From an uncultured Eubacteriales bacterium (GTDB lineage Bacteria; Bacillota; Clostridia; Oscillospirales; Acutalibacteraceae), in assembly GCA_900320925.1 (NCBI GenBank), contig ONUD01000110.1, positions 1 through 5,922 of the forward strand: a stretch of 5,922 nucleotides of DNA, in the 5' to 3' direction. Made by a program: the position numbers and the translations under genes. Shown piece by piece: positions 1 to 5,830 of the stretch (position 1 is the first letter of the stretch; each line of letters begins with the position of its first letter). Below the pieces are notes generated by a model, which saw nothing but the letters and a program-made list of their open reading frames with translations, was not told where the DNA came from and searched no databases.

Positions 1-2
1 AC

Positions 3-890
3 GGCAAAGCCGTTGCCGCTATCTTTCGTGCCAAGGGCAGACCAATGGATAATCCGCTGATTGTGCATATTTCCGACCTGTCGCAAATATACTCTCTTGT
101 ATCGTCCTTCCCCGAAAAAGCGAGACGTCTTGCGGAGGTATTCTGGCCGGGGCCGCTGACGATGATACTGCCAAAATCGGACAATATTCCCAAAGAAGTC
201 AGTGCAGGGCTGGATACCGTGGCGGTACGCTTTCCGTCACACCCTGTTGCCCAAAAGCTGATTGCCGCTTCCATGCCATTGGCAGCTCCCTCTGCCAACC
301 TGTCGGGAAGCCCCAGTCCCACCACTGCCCGTCATGTGGCAGATGACCTCAGCGGCAGGATTGATGCCATCATAGACGGAGGAGCCTGTGAAGTGGGGGT
401 GGAATCTACGGTCATTACACTGGCAGAAGAGGTACCAAGACTGCTGCGTCCGGGCGGGATTACCGTGGAGCAGCTGCGGGAGGTCATCGGCGAGGTGATT
501 GTCGATGATGCCGTGCTGCACCCCCTGAAAACCGGACAGCAGGCGGCCAGTCCCGGCATGAAATACAAGCACTATGCCCCAAAGGCACATATCATTCTGC
601 TGGAAGGCAGTGATGATGCCTTTATCCGCTATGTCAATGCCCGTCAGGAACAGGGCGTGGCGGCACTGTGCTATGACGAAGATACCGACAGGCTGACAGT
701 GCCGTTTATTTCCATCGGCCATGCGGACGATGAGGAAATGCAGATGCACCAACTGTTTGCCGCACTGCGGAATGCCGATGAACGGGGCTTTCAGACGGTG
801 TATGCCCACTGTCCGAAGCCTGACGGCATGGGACTGGCACTCTACAACCGCATTATCCGTGCGGCAGGATTCGAGGTGACAGCGATTTGA
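3..890 (+). CDS. sua5: L-threonylcarbamoyladenylate synthase (Sua5/YrdC/TsaC family), 5' end missing
   Basis: Family role: makes threonylcarbamoyl-AMP from threonine, bicarbonate and ATP in the cytoplasm, the first step of the t6A37 modification of ANN-decoding tRNAs. The reading frame is open from base 3 and already inside the YrdC domain (FRAKGRPMDNPLIVHI), so the true start lies upstream; about 295 residues are visible and a full Sua5 is usually 320-350. Counting from the Met at base 45, the fragment shows PGPLT (35-39), the PSANLSG...PTT nucleotide-binding stretch (82-94), DGG...GVESTVI (111-124) and RPGG (135-138). These are followed by the inter-domain linker SPGMKYKHYAP (169-179) and then a C-terminal Sua5 domain ending GMGLALYNRI. 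The linker plus second domain identify the long Sua5 form rather than the single-domain TsaC/YrdC form. The stop overlaps the coaE start by 4 bases, so the two are probably co-translated. Composition matches the neighbours. Identification is firm. Confidence 0.95.
   Translation, partial: GKAVAAIFRAKGRPMDNPLIVHISDLSQIYSLVSSFPEKARRLAEVFWPGPLTMILPKSDNIPKEVSAGLDTVAVRFPSHPVAQKLIAASMPLAAPSANLSGSPSPTTARHVADDLSGRIDAIIDGGACEVGVESTVITLAEEVPRLLRPGGITVEQLREVIGEVIVDDAVLHPLKTGQQAASPGMKYKHYAPKAHIILLEGSDDAFIRYVNARQEQGVAALCYDEDTDRLTVPFISIGHADDEEMQMHQLFAALRNADERGFQTVYAHCPKPDGMGLALYNRIIRAAGFEVTAI
873..879 (+). promoter_or_regulatory. Ribosome binding site of coaE (supports TTG start)
   Basis: GAGGTGA lies inside the end of sua5 and is separated by 7 bases from the TTG at 887-889. 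It supports that rare start codon and the TTGA start/stop overlap. No ATG or GTG in the right frame lies between it and the P-loop. Confidence 0.75.
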
Positions 891-1489
891 ACACAACCGT
901 GATTGGTCTGACAGGGCAGACAGGAGCAGGAAAAAGTACGATTTCCCGTTTTGCCGCTGCCCTTTCATGCCGCATTATTGATGCTGACCGTGTGGCAAGA
1001 GAGGTCGTGGAAAAAGGTTCTCCGTGTCTGCAAGCACTGGCGGATTTTTTTGGAAGTGACATTCTCCAAAAGGACGGCAGTCTTGACCGCAGGCGGCTGG
1101 CACAAAAAGCCTTTGCTTCCCAAGAAAAAACCGAAATGCTCGGCAGGCTCACACATCCTGCCATTCTTGACCGGATACGGGGCTGTATTGCGGCGGCAGA
1201 CAGCGATATTGTCATTGTAGACGCTCCCCAGCTGTATGAAAGCGGGGGAGAGGTGCTTTGTGACAGGGTGATTGCCGTGGTGGCACCTGAGCAGGTACGG
1301 CTGGAGCGTATCATGGAGCGTGACGGCTTGACCGAGGAGGAAGCACGTTTGCGTATCCATGCCCAGCACGACAGCAGCTACTATACCGAAAAAGCAGACT
1401 ATCTCATCAACGGCTCTGCCCCGCTTGCGGACGTGCAGAGCAAAATACAGGACATCATCAGTGCCGTCAGGCAGGAGGAAACAAAATGA
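887..1489 (+). CDS. coaE: Dephospho-CoA kinase
   Basis: Family role: phosphorylates the 3'-hydroxyl of the ribose of dephospho-CoA with ATP, the last step of coenzyme A synthesis, in the cytoplasm. The 200-residue product has the usual CoaE length. It shows the Walker A P-loop GQTGAGKST (10-18), the substrate-site DAD (32-34), LTHP (88-91), the Walker-B-like VDAPQLYESG (111-120, usually V-D-x-P-L-L-F-E-x-G), the lid helix with R141/R145 through RIHAQ (156-160), and the C-terminal ADYLINGSA (170-178, usually ADYVIDNSG). The start is TTG at 887, chosen because it lies 7 bases after GAGGTGA and puts the P-loop at its normal distance from the N-terminus. It overlaps sua5 by 4 bases (TTGA) and the next gene by 4 bases (ATGA), which suggests translational coupling. 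No key residue is missing. Confidence 0.96.
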   Translation: MNTTVIGLTGQTGAGKSTISRFAAALSCRIIDADRVAREVVEKGSPCLQALADFFGSDILQKDGSLDRRRLAQKAFASQEKTEMLGRLTHPAILDRIRGCIAAADSDIVIVDAPQLYESGGEVLCDRVIAVVAPEQVRLERIMERDGLTEEEARLRIHAQHDSSYYTEKADYLINGSAPLADVQSKIQDIISAVRQEETK

Positions 1490-2058
1490 AGAAGCAGGCA
1501 GCAGCAGCGATGGGAATTGTTATCGTTTTTTTCGGTATCCTGGGAATTGCTTACCTTTTAAAGAATGTCAACCGTGACTATACATACCGTGACTATCCTC
1601 TGAAATATGAACAGGAGGTCAATGCCGCTTCCCGAAAGTACGGGGTGGACAAGGCACTGGTCTATGCCATTATCAAGACCGAAAGCAATTTTGACCCTGA
1701 TGCCCAGTCCCATGCAGGGGCGTTGGGACTCATGCAGTTCATGCCGAACACATTTGAGTGGCTTCAGACATACTATAGAGAAGATAACGATTATGTCTTT
1801 GAAGATTTGAGAGATCCTGCCGTGGGCATTGATTACGGGGTGCAGTTGTTGTCCATCCTGTCAGAGATGTATGAAGTGGAGGACACCATGCTGTGTGCCT
1901 ACAACGGCGGGTTGGGCAATGTAGACGAGTGGCTGCAAAATCCTGCCTATTCCGATGACGGCAAGCACCTTAAGGTCGTGCCGTTCCCCGAAACCGACAA
2001 CTACCGCAAACTCGTCGCACAAAATAAAAGTATCTATCAAAAACTGTACTTTGACTGA
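1486..2058 (+). CDS. Membrane-anchored Slt-type lytic transglycosylase (GH23-like)
   Basis: Family role: cuts the MurNAc-GlcNAc bond of peptidoglycan without water, leaving 1,6-anhydro-MurNAc; acts outside the cytoplasmic membrane in wall remodelling. The 190-residue product begins with two Lys and a hydrophobic segment (about 6-25, ending AYLL) without a clear signal-peptidase site or lipobox, so I read it as an N-terminal membrane anchor with the enzyme outside. The Slt domain covers about 40-185. It has the catalytic Glu66 in IIKTESNFDP (62-71), GALGLMQFMP (78-87), CAYNGG (137-142) and a late FPET-DNYRK motif (167-175). All hallmark motifs are present. AGGAGG at 1473-1478 is 7 bases before the ATG, which overlaps the coaE stop as ATGA. 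It is small compared with soluble Slt70 and has no LysM or other wall-binding domain. Several such proteins can exist per genome, so I give no gene symbol. Confidence 0.92.
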   Translation: MKKQAAAAMGIVIVFFGILGIAYLLKNVNRDYTYRDYPLKYEQEVNAASRKYGVDKALVYAIIKTESNFDPDAQSHAGALGLMQFMPNTFEWLQTYYREDNDYVFEDLRDPAVGIDYGVQLLSILSEMYEVEDTMLCAYNGGLGNVDEWLQNPAYSDDGKHLKVVPFPETDNYRKLVAQNKSIYQKLYFD

Positions 2059-2063
2059 AAGGA
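2058..2063 (+). promoter_or_regulatory. Ribosome binding site of the M18 aminopeptidase (favours ATG 2074)
   Basis: AAAGGA directly follows the second base of the preceding stop codon. It is 10 bases from the ATG at 2074 but only 1 base from an in-frame TTG at 2065, so ATG 2074 is the workable start. The match is modest, and a GAGA at 2067-2070 is too close to the ATG to be the main site. Confidence 0.5.
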
Positions 2064-2073
2064 TTTGAGAACA

Positions 2074-3477
2074 ATGGAAAAAGAAAAATCACAGGCAAAA
2101 CAACTGAAAGAAAAGCTGTTCATGGACAAAAAGCATGGAATGCTGCAAATCAGTGATGAGGAAGCGGTAAAAGCGGATGTCTTTTGTGACGGCTACAAGG
2201 ACTTCCTGAACAGGGCAAAAACCGAGCGGGAAGCTGTTACCTATGCCGTCCGTGCGGCACAGGCACACGGCTTTACGGAATATGACCGAACCAAGACCTA
2301 TCAGGCAGGGGACAGGGTGTATGTTGTGAACCGTCACAAAGCTGTCATGCTGGCGGTCATCGGCAAAAACGGCACCAAAAATGGAGTGCGTCTGGGCATT
2401 GCCCATATCGACTCGCCAAGACTGGATTTGAAGCCGAATCCGCTGTATGAAAGCAATGACCTTGCCCTGTTCAAGACACACTACTACGGAGGCATTAAAA
2501 AATACCAGTGGCCAACCGTACCGCTTGCCCTGCACGGGGTAGTGGCAATGAAAGACGGCAGTGTCATTGATGTATGCATTGGGGAAGAGGAAGGCGATCC
2601 CTGTCTGGTCGTGACAGACCTTTTGCCGCACCTTGCCGTGGAGCAGATGTCACAGGTCATGACCAAGGCATTTACGGGAGAACACCTGAATGTACTGGTG
2701 GGAAGCCGTCCGTTCAACCGTGACGAGGAAAGTGAAAATGTGAAGCTGCATATCCTGCATATTCTCTTTGAAAAGTACGGCATGACGGAAGAGGATTTCC
2801 TGTCAGCAGACCTGACGATGGTGCCTGCCTTCAAAGCCAAAGATGTGGGACTGGACAGAAGCATGATTGGCAGTTACGGACATGATGACAGGGTATGTGC
2901 TTATCCTGCCCTGATGGCGGCCATGGATGTCAAAGCTCCTGAAAGCACGGTTATCACCGTTCTAACAGACCGTGAAGAAATCGGCAGTGACGGCAATACG
3001 GGCATGAAATCAACCTATCTGGCAGATTTCATTGCCGACCTTGCACAGGCTGACGGCATGGCTCTGCGTCATGTCATGGCAAAAAGCACCTGTCTTTCGG
3101 CAGACGTGAATGCGGCCTTTGACCCGACCTATGCTTCCGCTTTTGAAGCCAATAATTCCTGCTACCTCAACAAGGGGGCAGTCATTACCAAATACACCGG
3201 CAGCGGCGGCAAATACAGTACCTCCGATGCTTCGGCAGAATATATGGCACAAATTCGGAATCTCCTTGATAAAAATGCCGTTCTCTGGCAGACAGGTGAA
3301 CTCGGCAAGGTCGATGGCGGCGGCGGCGGTACCATTGCCAAATTCGTGGCAAACTGGAATGCAGATGTCGTTGATTTAGGTGTTCCCGTCCTTTCCATGC
3401 ACGCACCGTTTGAAATCGTGTCCAAACTTGATGTGTATGCAACGTACAGAGCCTTGTATGTCTTTTACGCTGATTGA
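2074..3477 (+). CDS. M18-family zinc aminopeptidase (aspartyl aminopeptidase type)
   Basis: Family role: a cytoplasmic dodecameric, two-metal exopeptidase that removes N-terminal residues, often acidic ones, in peptide recycling. From ATG 2074 the product has 467 residues, normal for the bacterial branch. The expected metal and catalytic motifs occur in order: HIDSPRLDLK with metal-binding His111, YGHDDRVCAYPAL with the bridging Asp (271 or 272), TDREEIGSDGNTG with catalytic Glu301 and ligand Glu302, SADVNAAFDPTY with ligand Asp344, and SMHAPFEIVSKLD with ligand His443. A Gly-rich loop (414-419) precedes the last motif. Assignments follow the known M18 pattern, aligned by eye. There is no signal peptide. 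A TTG at 2065 would add three residues but lacks room for a ribosome site. The gene starts 15 bases after the transglycosylase stop and probably shares its transcript. True substrate preference cannot be read from the sequence. Confidence 0.93.
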   Translation: MEKEKSQAKQLKEKLFMDKKHGMLQISDEEAVKADVFCDGYKDFLNRAKTEREAVTYAVRAAQAHGFTEYDRTKTYQAGDRVYVVNRHKAVMLAVIGKNGTKNGVRLGIAHIDSPRLDLKPNPLYESNDLALFKTHYYGGIKKYQWPTVPLALHGVVAMKDGSVIDVCIGEEEGDPCLVVTDLLPHLAVEQMSQVMTKAFTGEHLNVLVGSRPFNRDEESENVKLHILHILFEKYGMTEEDFLSADLTMVPAFKAKDVGLDRSMIGSYGHDDRVCAYPALMAAMDVKAPESTVITVLTDREEIGSDGNTGMKSTYLADFIADLAQADGMALRHVMAKSTCLSADVNAAFDPTYASAFEANNSCYLNKGAVITKYTGSGGKYSTSDASAEYMAQIRNLLDKNAVLWQTGELGKVDGGGGGTIAKFVANWNADVVDLGVPVLSMHAPFEIVSKLDVYATYRALYVFYAD

Positions 3478-3495
3478 TTTTATGTCGAAAATAAC

Positions 3496-3547
3496 GGGGA
3501 ATCTTCAGGAAAAATTTGATGGAATGACGAAATTGTGAAGATTTTCT
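3496..3547 (+). other. Imperfect hairpin after the aminopeptidase gene, possible weak 3' end
   Basis: GGGGAATCTTCA (3496-3507) can pair with TGAAGATTTTCT (3536-3547). The central 8 pairs are perfect Watson-Crick; the outer four include three G-U pairs. Inside, AATTT (3513-3517) can pair with AAATT (3530-3534). It begins 19 bases after the aminopeptidase stop, where an operon terminator would be expected, but no T-run directly follows, so it is not a standard intrinsic terminator. It may be a 3'-end stabilising structure or chance in AT-rich sequence. Confidence 0.3.
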
Positions 3548-3564
3548 GTAACAATTAGGTTACA
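3547..3564. promoter_or_regulatory. 18-base perfect palindrome TGTAAC-N6-GTTACA, candidate operator
   Basis: Six-base arms TGTAAC (3547-3552) and GTTACA (3559-3564) are exact inverted repeats around AATTAG. The site ends 15 bases before the -35 box of the murA promoter, a common place for a dimeric regulator to bind. As RNA it would be a short AU-rich 6-pair hairpin, with TTTTT only after a 6-base gap, so a terminator role is less likely. I cannot name a regulator. Confidence 0.4.
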
Positions 3565-3579
3565 ATGGCATTTTTCTTA

Positions 3580-3608
3580 TTGACAATTGCGTCTGTTTGT
3601 ATTATCAT
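3580..3608 (+). promoter_or_regulatory. Sigma-A type promoter of murA
   Basis: The -35 box TTGACA (3580-3585) is a perfect consensus. It is followed by a 17-base spacer and the -10 box TATCAT (3603-3608), which matches TATAAT in five of six positions. Transcription would begin near 3615, giving a leader of about 75 bases before murA. This is the only near-consensus promoter I found in the non-coding parts of the window, and it separates murA from the upstream gene set. Confidence 0.8.
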
Positions 3609-3616
3609 TGCAATTG
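3584..3616. repeat. Inverted repeat CAATTGC-N19-GCAATTG across the murA promoter
   Basis: CAATTGC (3584-3590) and GCAATTG (3610-3616) are exact 7-base inverted repeats. One arm touches the end of the -35 box and the other covers the expected transcription start, so a protein bound to both would cover the promoter. The core CAATTG is self-complementary, which makes a chance match in AT-rich DNA easier. Confidence 0.35.
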
Positions 3617-3633
3617 GGTAAATGGATTTTTTT

Positions 3634-3662
3634 GGTGTATCTTTCACAAAAAAGGATACGTT
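3634..3662 (+). promoter_or_regulatory. Possible hairpin in the murA leader
   Basis: Bases 3634-3644 can form 11 continuous pairs with 3652-3662 around a 7-base loop (CACAAAA); four of the pairs are G-U. The core is GTATC/GATAC. It ends 12 bases before the murA ribosome site, so it could influence leader stability or translation. It does not resemble any riboswitch or T-box that I recognise. Confidence 0.25.
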
Positions 3663-3674
3663 ATTGGCTATATA

Positions 3675-3681
3675 AGAGGAG
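3675..3681 (+). promoter_or_regulatory. Ribosome binding site of murA (supports TTG start)
   Basis: AGAGGAG lies 9 bases before the TTG at 3691. The next in-frame candidate starts would remove the conserved N-terminal LVINGG strand, so the TTG start is well supported. Confidence 0.8.
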
Positions 3682-3690
3682 TGTTGTGTT

Positions 3691-4980
3691 TTGAAGAAGC
3701 TCGTAATTAACGGCGGCAAACAGCTTAACGGCAAAATCAGAATCAGCGGTGCCAAAAATGCGGCAGTTGCGATTCTTCCCGCAGTGATTCTTTCTGACGG
3801 TGTGTGCCGTATTGAAAATATACCGAATATTTCCGATGTGAATGCAATGGTTAATATTCTCCATAAAATGGGAGCCAAGGTCAATCGGCTCAGCAAGACC
3901 GCTATTGAAATTGATGCGACCCCTGTCACCAATCCCGAAGCAGTCTGGGATGAAGTCATGGATATGAGAGCGTCCAGCTATCTGTTGGGAGCATTACTGG
4001 GAAGATTTTCCAGAGCCAGTGTCGCCATGCCGGGTGGATGTGATTTCGGCGTGCGTCCCCTTGACCAGCACCTCAAAGGCTTTGAAGTACTCGGTGCAAA
4101 GCATACTGTCGATAAAGGGATTATCAGGGCAGAAGCAGACAGTCTGACAGGTGGCCATGTGTATCTTGATGTGGTGTCGGTGGGGGCAACCATCAATATT
4201 ATGCTCGCTGCTGTCAGGGCAAAGGGCAGAACCGTCATCGAGAATGCTGCCAGGGAGCCTCATGTGGTGGATGTTGCCAACTTCCTGAACTCCATGGGGG
4301 CAGATGTCAGAGGAGCAGGTACCAATATCATCAAAATCAATGGTGTGGAACATCTCAATGGTACCAGTTATTCCATTATCCCCGACCAGATAGAGGCAGG
4401 TACATATATGGCTGCCGCTGCTGCAACAGGGGGAGATGTTGTCCTCCAGAATGTCATTACCAAGCATCTGGAATCCATTACTGCCAAACTGCGTGAAATG
4501 GGTGTGGAAGTGGACGAGTATGACGACTGTGTACACGTCCGTCAGCATGGCAGGCTCCATCGCTGTAATGTCAAGACCATGCCCCATCCCGGCTTTCCGA
4601 CCGATATGCAGCCGCAGATCACGGCTCTGCTCTCCACAGCGGACGGTACCAGCATTGTGACAGAAGGGGTGTGGGATCACCGTTTCAGCTATGTCGGAGA
4701 ACTCAAACGTATGGGAGCAAATATTGCGGTCGACAGCAGGGTGGCAGTGATACAGGGCATGGATATCCTTAACGGTGCTCCGGTCAAGGCAACTGACCTG
4801 CGTGCAGGTGCTGCCATGATTATTGCAGCCCTCGCCGCCAACGGCACTACCCATATCGAGGAAGTGCAGTACATCGAAAGAGGATACGAGGATATCGTGG
4901 AAAAATTACAGTCCCTCGGTGCGGATATCAAAATCATCTATACGGATGAACCAACGGCACAAACAGCACAGACTGCCTGA
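3691..4980 (+). CDS. murA: UDP-N-acetylglucosamine 1-carboxyvinyltransferase
   Basis: Family role: transfers enolpyruvate from PEP to UDP-GlcNAc, the first committed step of peptidoglycan synthesis, in the cytoplasm; it is the target of fosfomycin. The 429-residue product has the full two-lobed EPSP-synthase fold length (E. coli MurA has 419). Key residues are present: Lys22-Asn23 in SGAKNAAVAILPA, Arg93 in DMRAS, the active-site loop MPGGCDFGVRP with Cys117 (the PEP and fosfomycin-reactive Cys), Asp305 in GFPTDMQPQ, and Arg371 in DLRAGAA. Cys rather than Asp in the loop predicts normal fosfomycin sensitivity of the enzyme. The end IERGYEDIVEKLQSLGADI is typical and is followed by a short Thr/Ala/Gln tail (PTAQTAQTA) not expected to be functional. 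It has its own promoter and a terminator directly after, so it is probably monocistronic. Gram-positives often carry two paralogues, murA and murZ; which one this is cannot be decided here. Confidence 0.96.
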   Translation: MKKLVINGGKQLNGKIRISGAKNAAVAILPAVILSDGVCRIENIPNISDVNAMVNILHKMGAKVNRLSKTAIEIDATPVTNPEAVWDEVMDMRASSYLLGALLGRFSRASVAMPGGCDFGVRPLDQHLKGFEVLGAKHTVDKGIIRAEADSLTGGHVYLDVVSVGATINIMLAAVRAKGRTVIENAAREPHVVDVANFLNSMGADVRGAGTNIIKINGVEHLNGTSYSIIPDQIEAGTYMAAAAATGGDVVLQNVITKHLESITAKLREMGVEVDEYDDCVHVRQHGRLHRCNVKTMPHPGFPTDMQPQITALLSTADGTSIVTEGVWDHRFSYVGELKRMGANIAVDSRVAVIQGMDILNGAPVKATDLRAGAAMIIAALAANGTTHIEEVQYIERGYEDIVEKLQSLGADIKIIYTDEPTAQTAQTA

Positions 4981-4997
4981 TAAACTAAGCAATATTG

Positions 4998-5041
4998 CGG
5001 GAAACCCGTCCGACAAGTGCAGGGTTTCCCGTTGTTTCTAT
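4998..5041 (+). terminator. Rho-independent terminator after murA
   Basis: CGGGAAACCC (4998-5007) and GGGTTTCCCG (5022-5031) form a perfect 10-pair stem with a 14-base loop, extendable by one G-U pair. It is followed by the T-rich TTGTTTCTAT (5032-5041). It starts 17 bases after the murA stop. The T-tract is interrupted, so some read-through into the methyltransferase gene is possible. Confidence 0.85.
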
Positions 5042-5056
5042 AAAGAGAGGTACGGT

Positions 5057-5830
5057 ATGACCGAAATTATTGATTCTAATCATTTTTTGAAAGTAGATGA
5101 TGCTCTTAATCATATTATTCACGGAGATTGCTTGGAAGTGATGAGAAAAATTCCTGATAAGAGCATAGATATTATTATTACTTCTCCGCCATATAATTTA
5201 CTTAATTCTACAGGAAATGGATTGAAAAAAAATACCCACTGTGGAAAATGGAAAAATGCCGCTATCAAAGAAGGATATAACCAATACAATGACAATATGC
5301 CATATGAAGAATATGTTCAATGGCAAAAACAATGCATGGGTGAAATGTTTCGTATCATAAAAGAGGATGGTGCTATTTTTTACAATAATAAAAACAGAGT
5401 ACAGAATGGTCTGATACAAGATCGAGGAGAGATTGTAAGAGGTTTTCCTCTCAGACAGATTATCACATGGAAAAGAAGTGGGGCTATCAATTTTAATGCA
5501 GGTTATTTTCTTCCTACCACAGAGCAAATTTATTTGATTTGCCGTAAGCCGTTTAAATTAGCCAAGGGAGCGAATAAATTTACGGATGTCTGGGAAATTA
5601 CACAAGAAATGAAAAATCCTCATCCTGCTCCTTTTCCAGAAGCTTTGATTGACCGAATCGTACAAAGTACGACAGGGCAACTTATTCTTGATCCTTTTTG
5701 CGGCTCAGGGACAACGGCAGTTTCGGCAATGAAGTATGGCAGAGATTTTATTATGATTGAACAGTCAGAAAAATACTGCGAATTGGCAAAGGCAAGAATC
5801 AATGGTGACGAAAACTGGAGGGAAGTATAA
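5057..5830 (+). CDS. Beta-class site-specific DNA methyltransferase (N6-adenine or N4-cytosine)
   Basis: Family role: transfers a methyl group from S-adenosylmethionine to the exocyclic amino group of adenine or cytosine in a short DNA site. The 257-residue product shows HGDC (22-25) and catalytic motif IV TSPPYN (42-47). Next come a variable target-recognition region (about 50-185) and a motif X-like PHPAPFPEALIDRIV (188-202). SAM-binding motif I, DPFCGSGTT (212-220), is near the C-terminus, with acidic Glu235 in the motif II position. The order IV, recognition region, I is the beta class. SPPY occurs in N4-cytosine and some N6-adenine enzymes, so the base is undecided and the target site cannot be read. 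ATG 5057 follows GAGAGG (5045-5050) by 6 bases; the frame stays open upstream to 4823 only because of overlap with murA. Sampled lines are near 30% GC against 50-60% in murA, with more ATA and AGA codons, suggesting horizontal transfer. A gene abuts downstream, as in restriction-modification pairs. Confidence 0.92.
   Translation: MTEIIDSNHFLKVDDALNHIIHGDCLEVMRKIPDKSIDIIITSPPYNLLNSTGNGLKKNTHCGKWKNAAIKEGYNQYNDNMPYEEYVQWQKQCMGEMFRIIKEDGAIFYNNKNRVQNGLIQDRGEIVRGFPLRQIITWKRSGAINFNAGYFLPTTEQIYLICRKPFKLAKGANKFTDVWEITQEMKNPHPAPFPEALIDRIVQSTTGQLILDPFCGSGTTAVSAMKYGRDFIMIEQSEKYCELAKARINGDENWREV
5817..5822 (+). promoter_or_regulatory. Ribosome binding site of the last, truncated gene
   Basis: GGAGGG inside the last codons of the methyltransferase gene is 8 bases before the TTG at 5831. 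It is a better-placed site than any for the ATG at 5838, whose frame closes after 22 codons. Confidence 0.65.

Noticed and set aside
237..968. Long minus-strand reading frame (243 codons) opposite sua5 and coaE
   Set aside because: It lies opposite two clearly identified genes, its product has no recognisable motif and looks like a reverse translation, and no ribosome site or promoter suggests expression.
2065..2073. TTG at 2065 as start of the M18 aminopeptidase
   Set aside because: It is only one base after the AAAGGA ribosome site, while ATG 2074 has workable spacing.
3547..3564. Calling the palindrome a TnrA/GlnR box
   Set aside because: The half-sites fit but the centre has 8 rather than 7 bases between TGTNA and TNACA, so the name is not justified.
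3547..3575. Palindrome plus TTTTT as an intrinsic terminator for the aminopeptidase transcript
   Set aside because: The stem is short and AT-rich and the T-run begins six bases after it, too far for a standard terminator.
3478..3690. Riboswitch or T-box in the murA upstream region
   Set aside because: The leader is about 75 bases and shows no conserved T-box or riboswitch core, only one G-U-rich hairpin.
3994..4854. Minus-strand reading frame of 286 codons opposite murA
   Set aside because: Its His/Cys-rich product mirrors murA codon composition. murA has all its catalytic residues, so this is a shadow frame.
4823..5056. Upstream extension of the methyltransferase frame into murA (78 more codons)
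   Set aside because: It would overlap the murA end and the terminator, its residues are not methyltransferase-like, and ATG 5057 has a well-placed GAGAGG.
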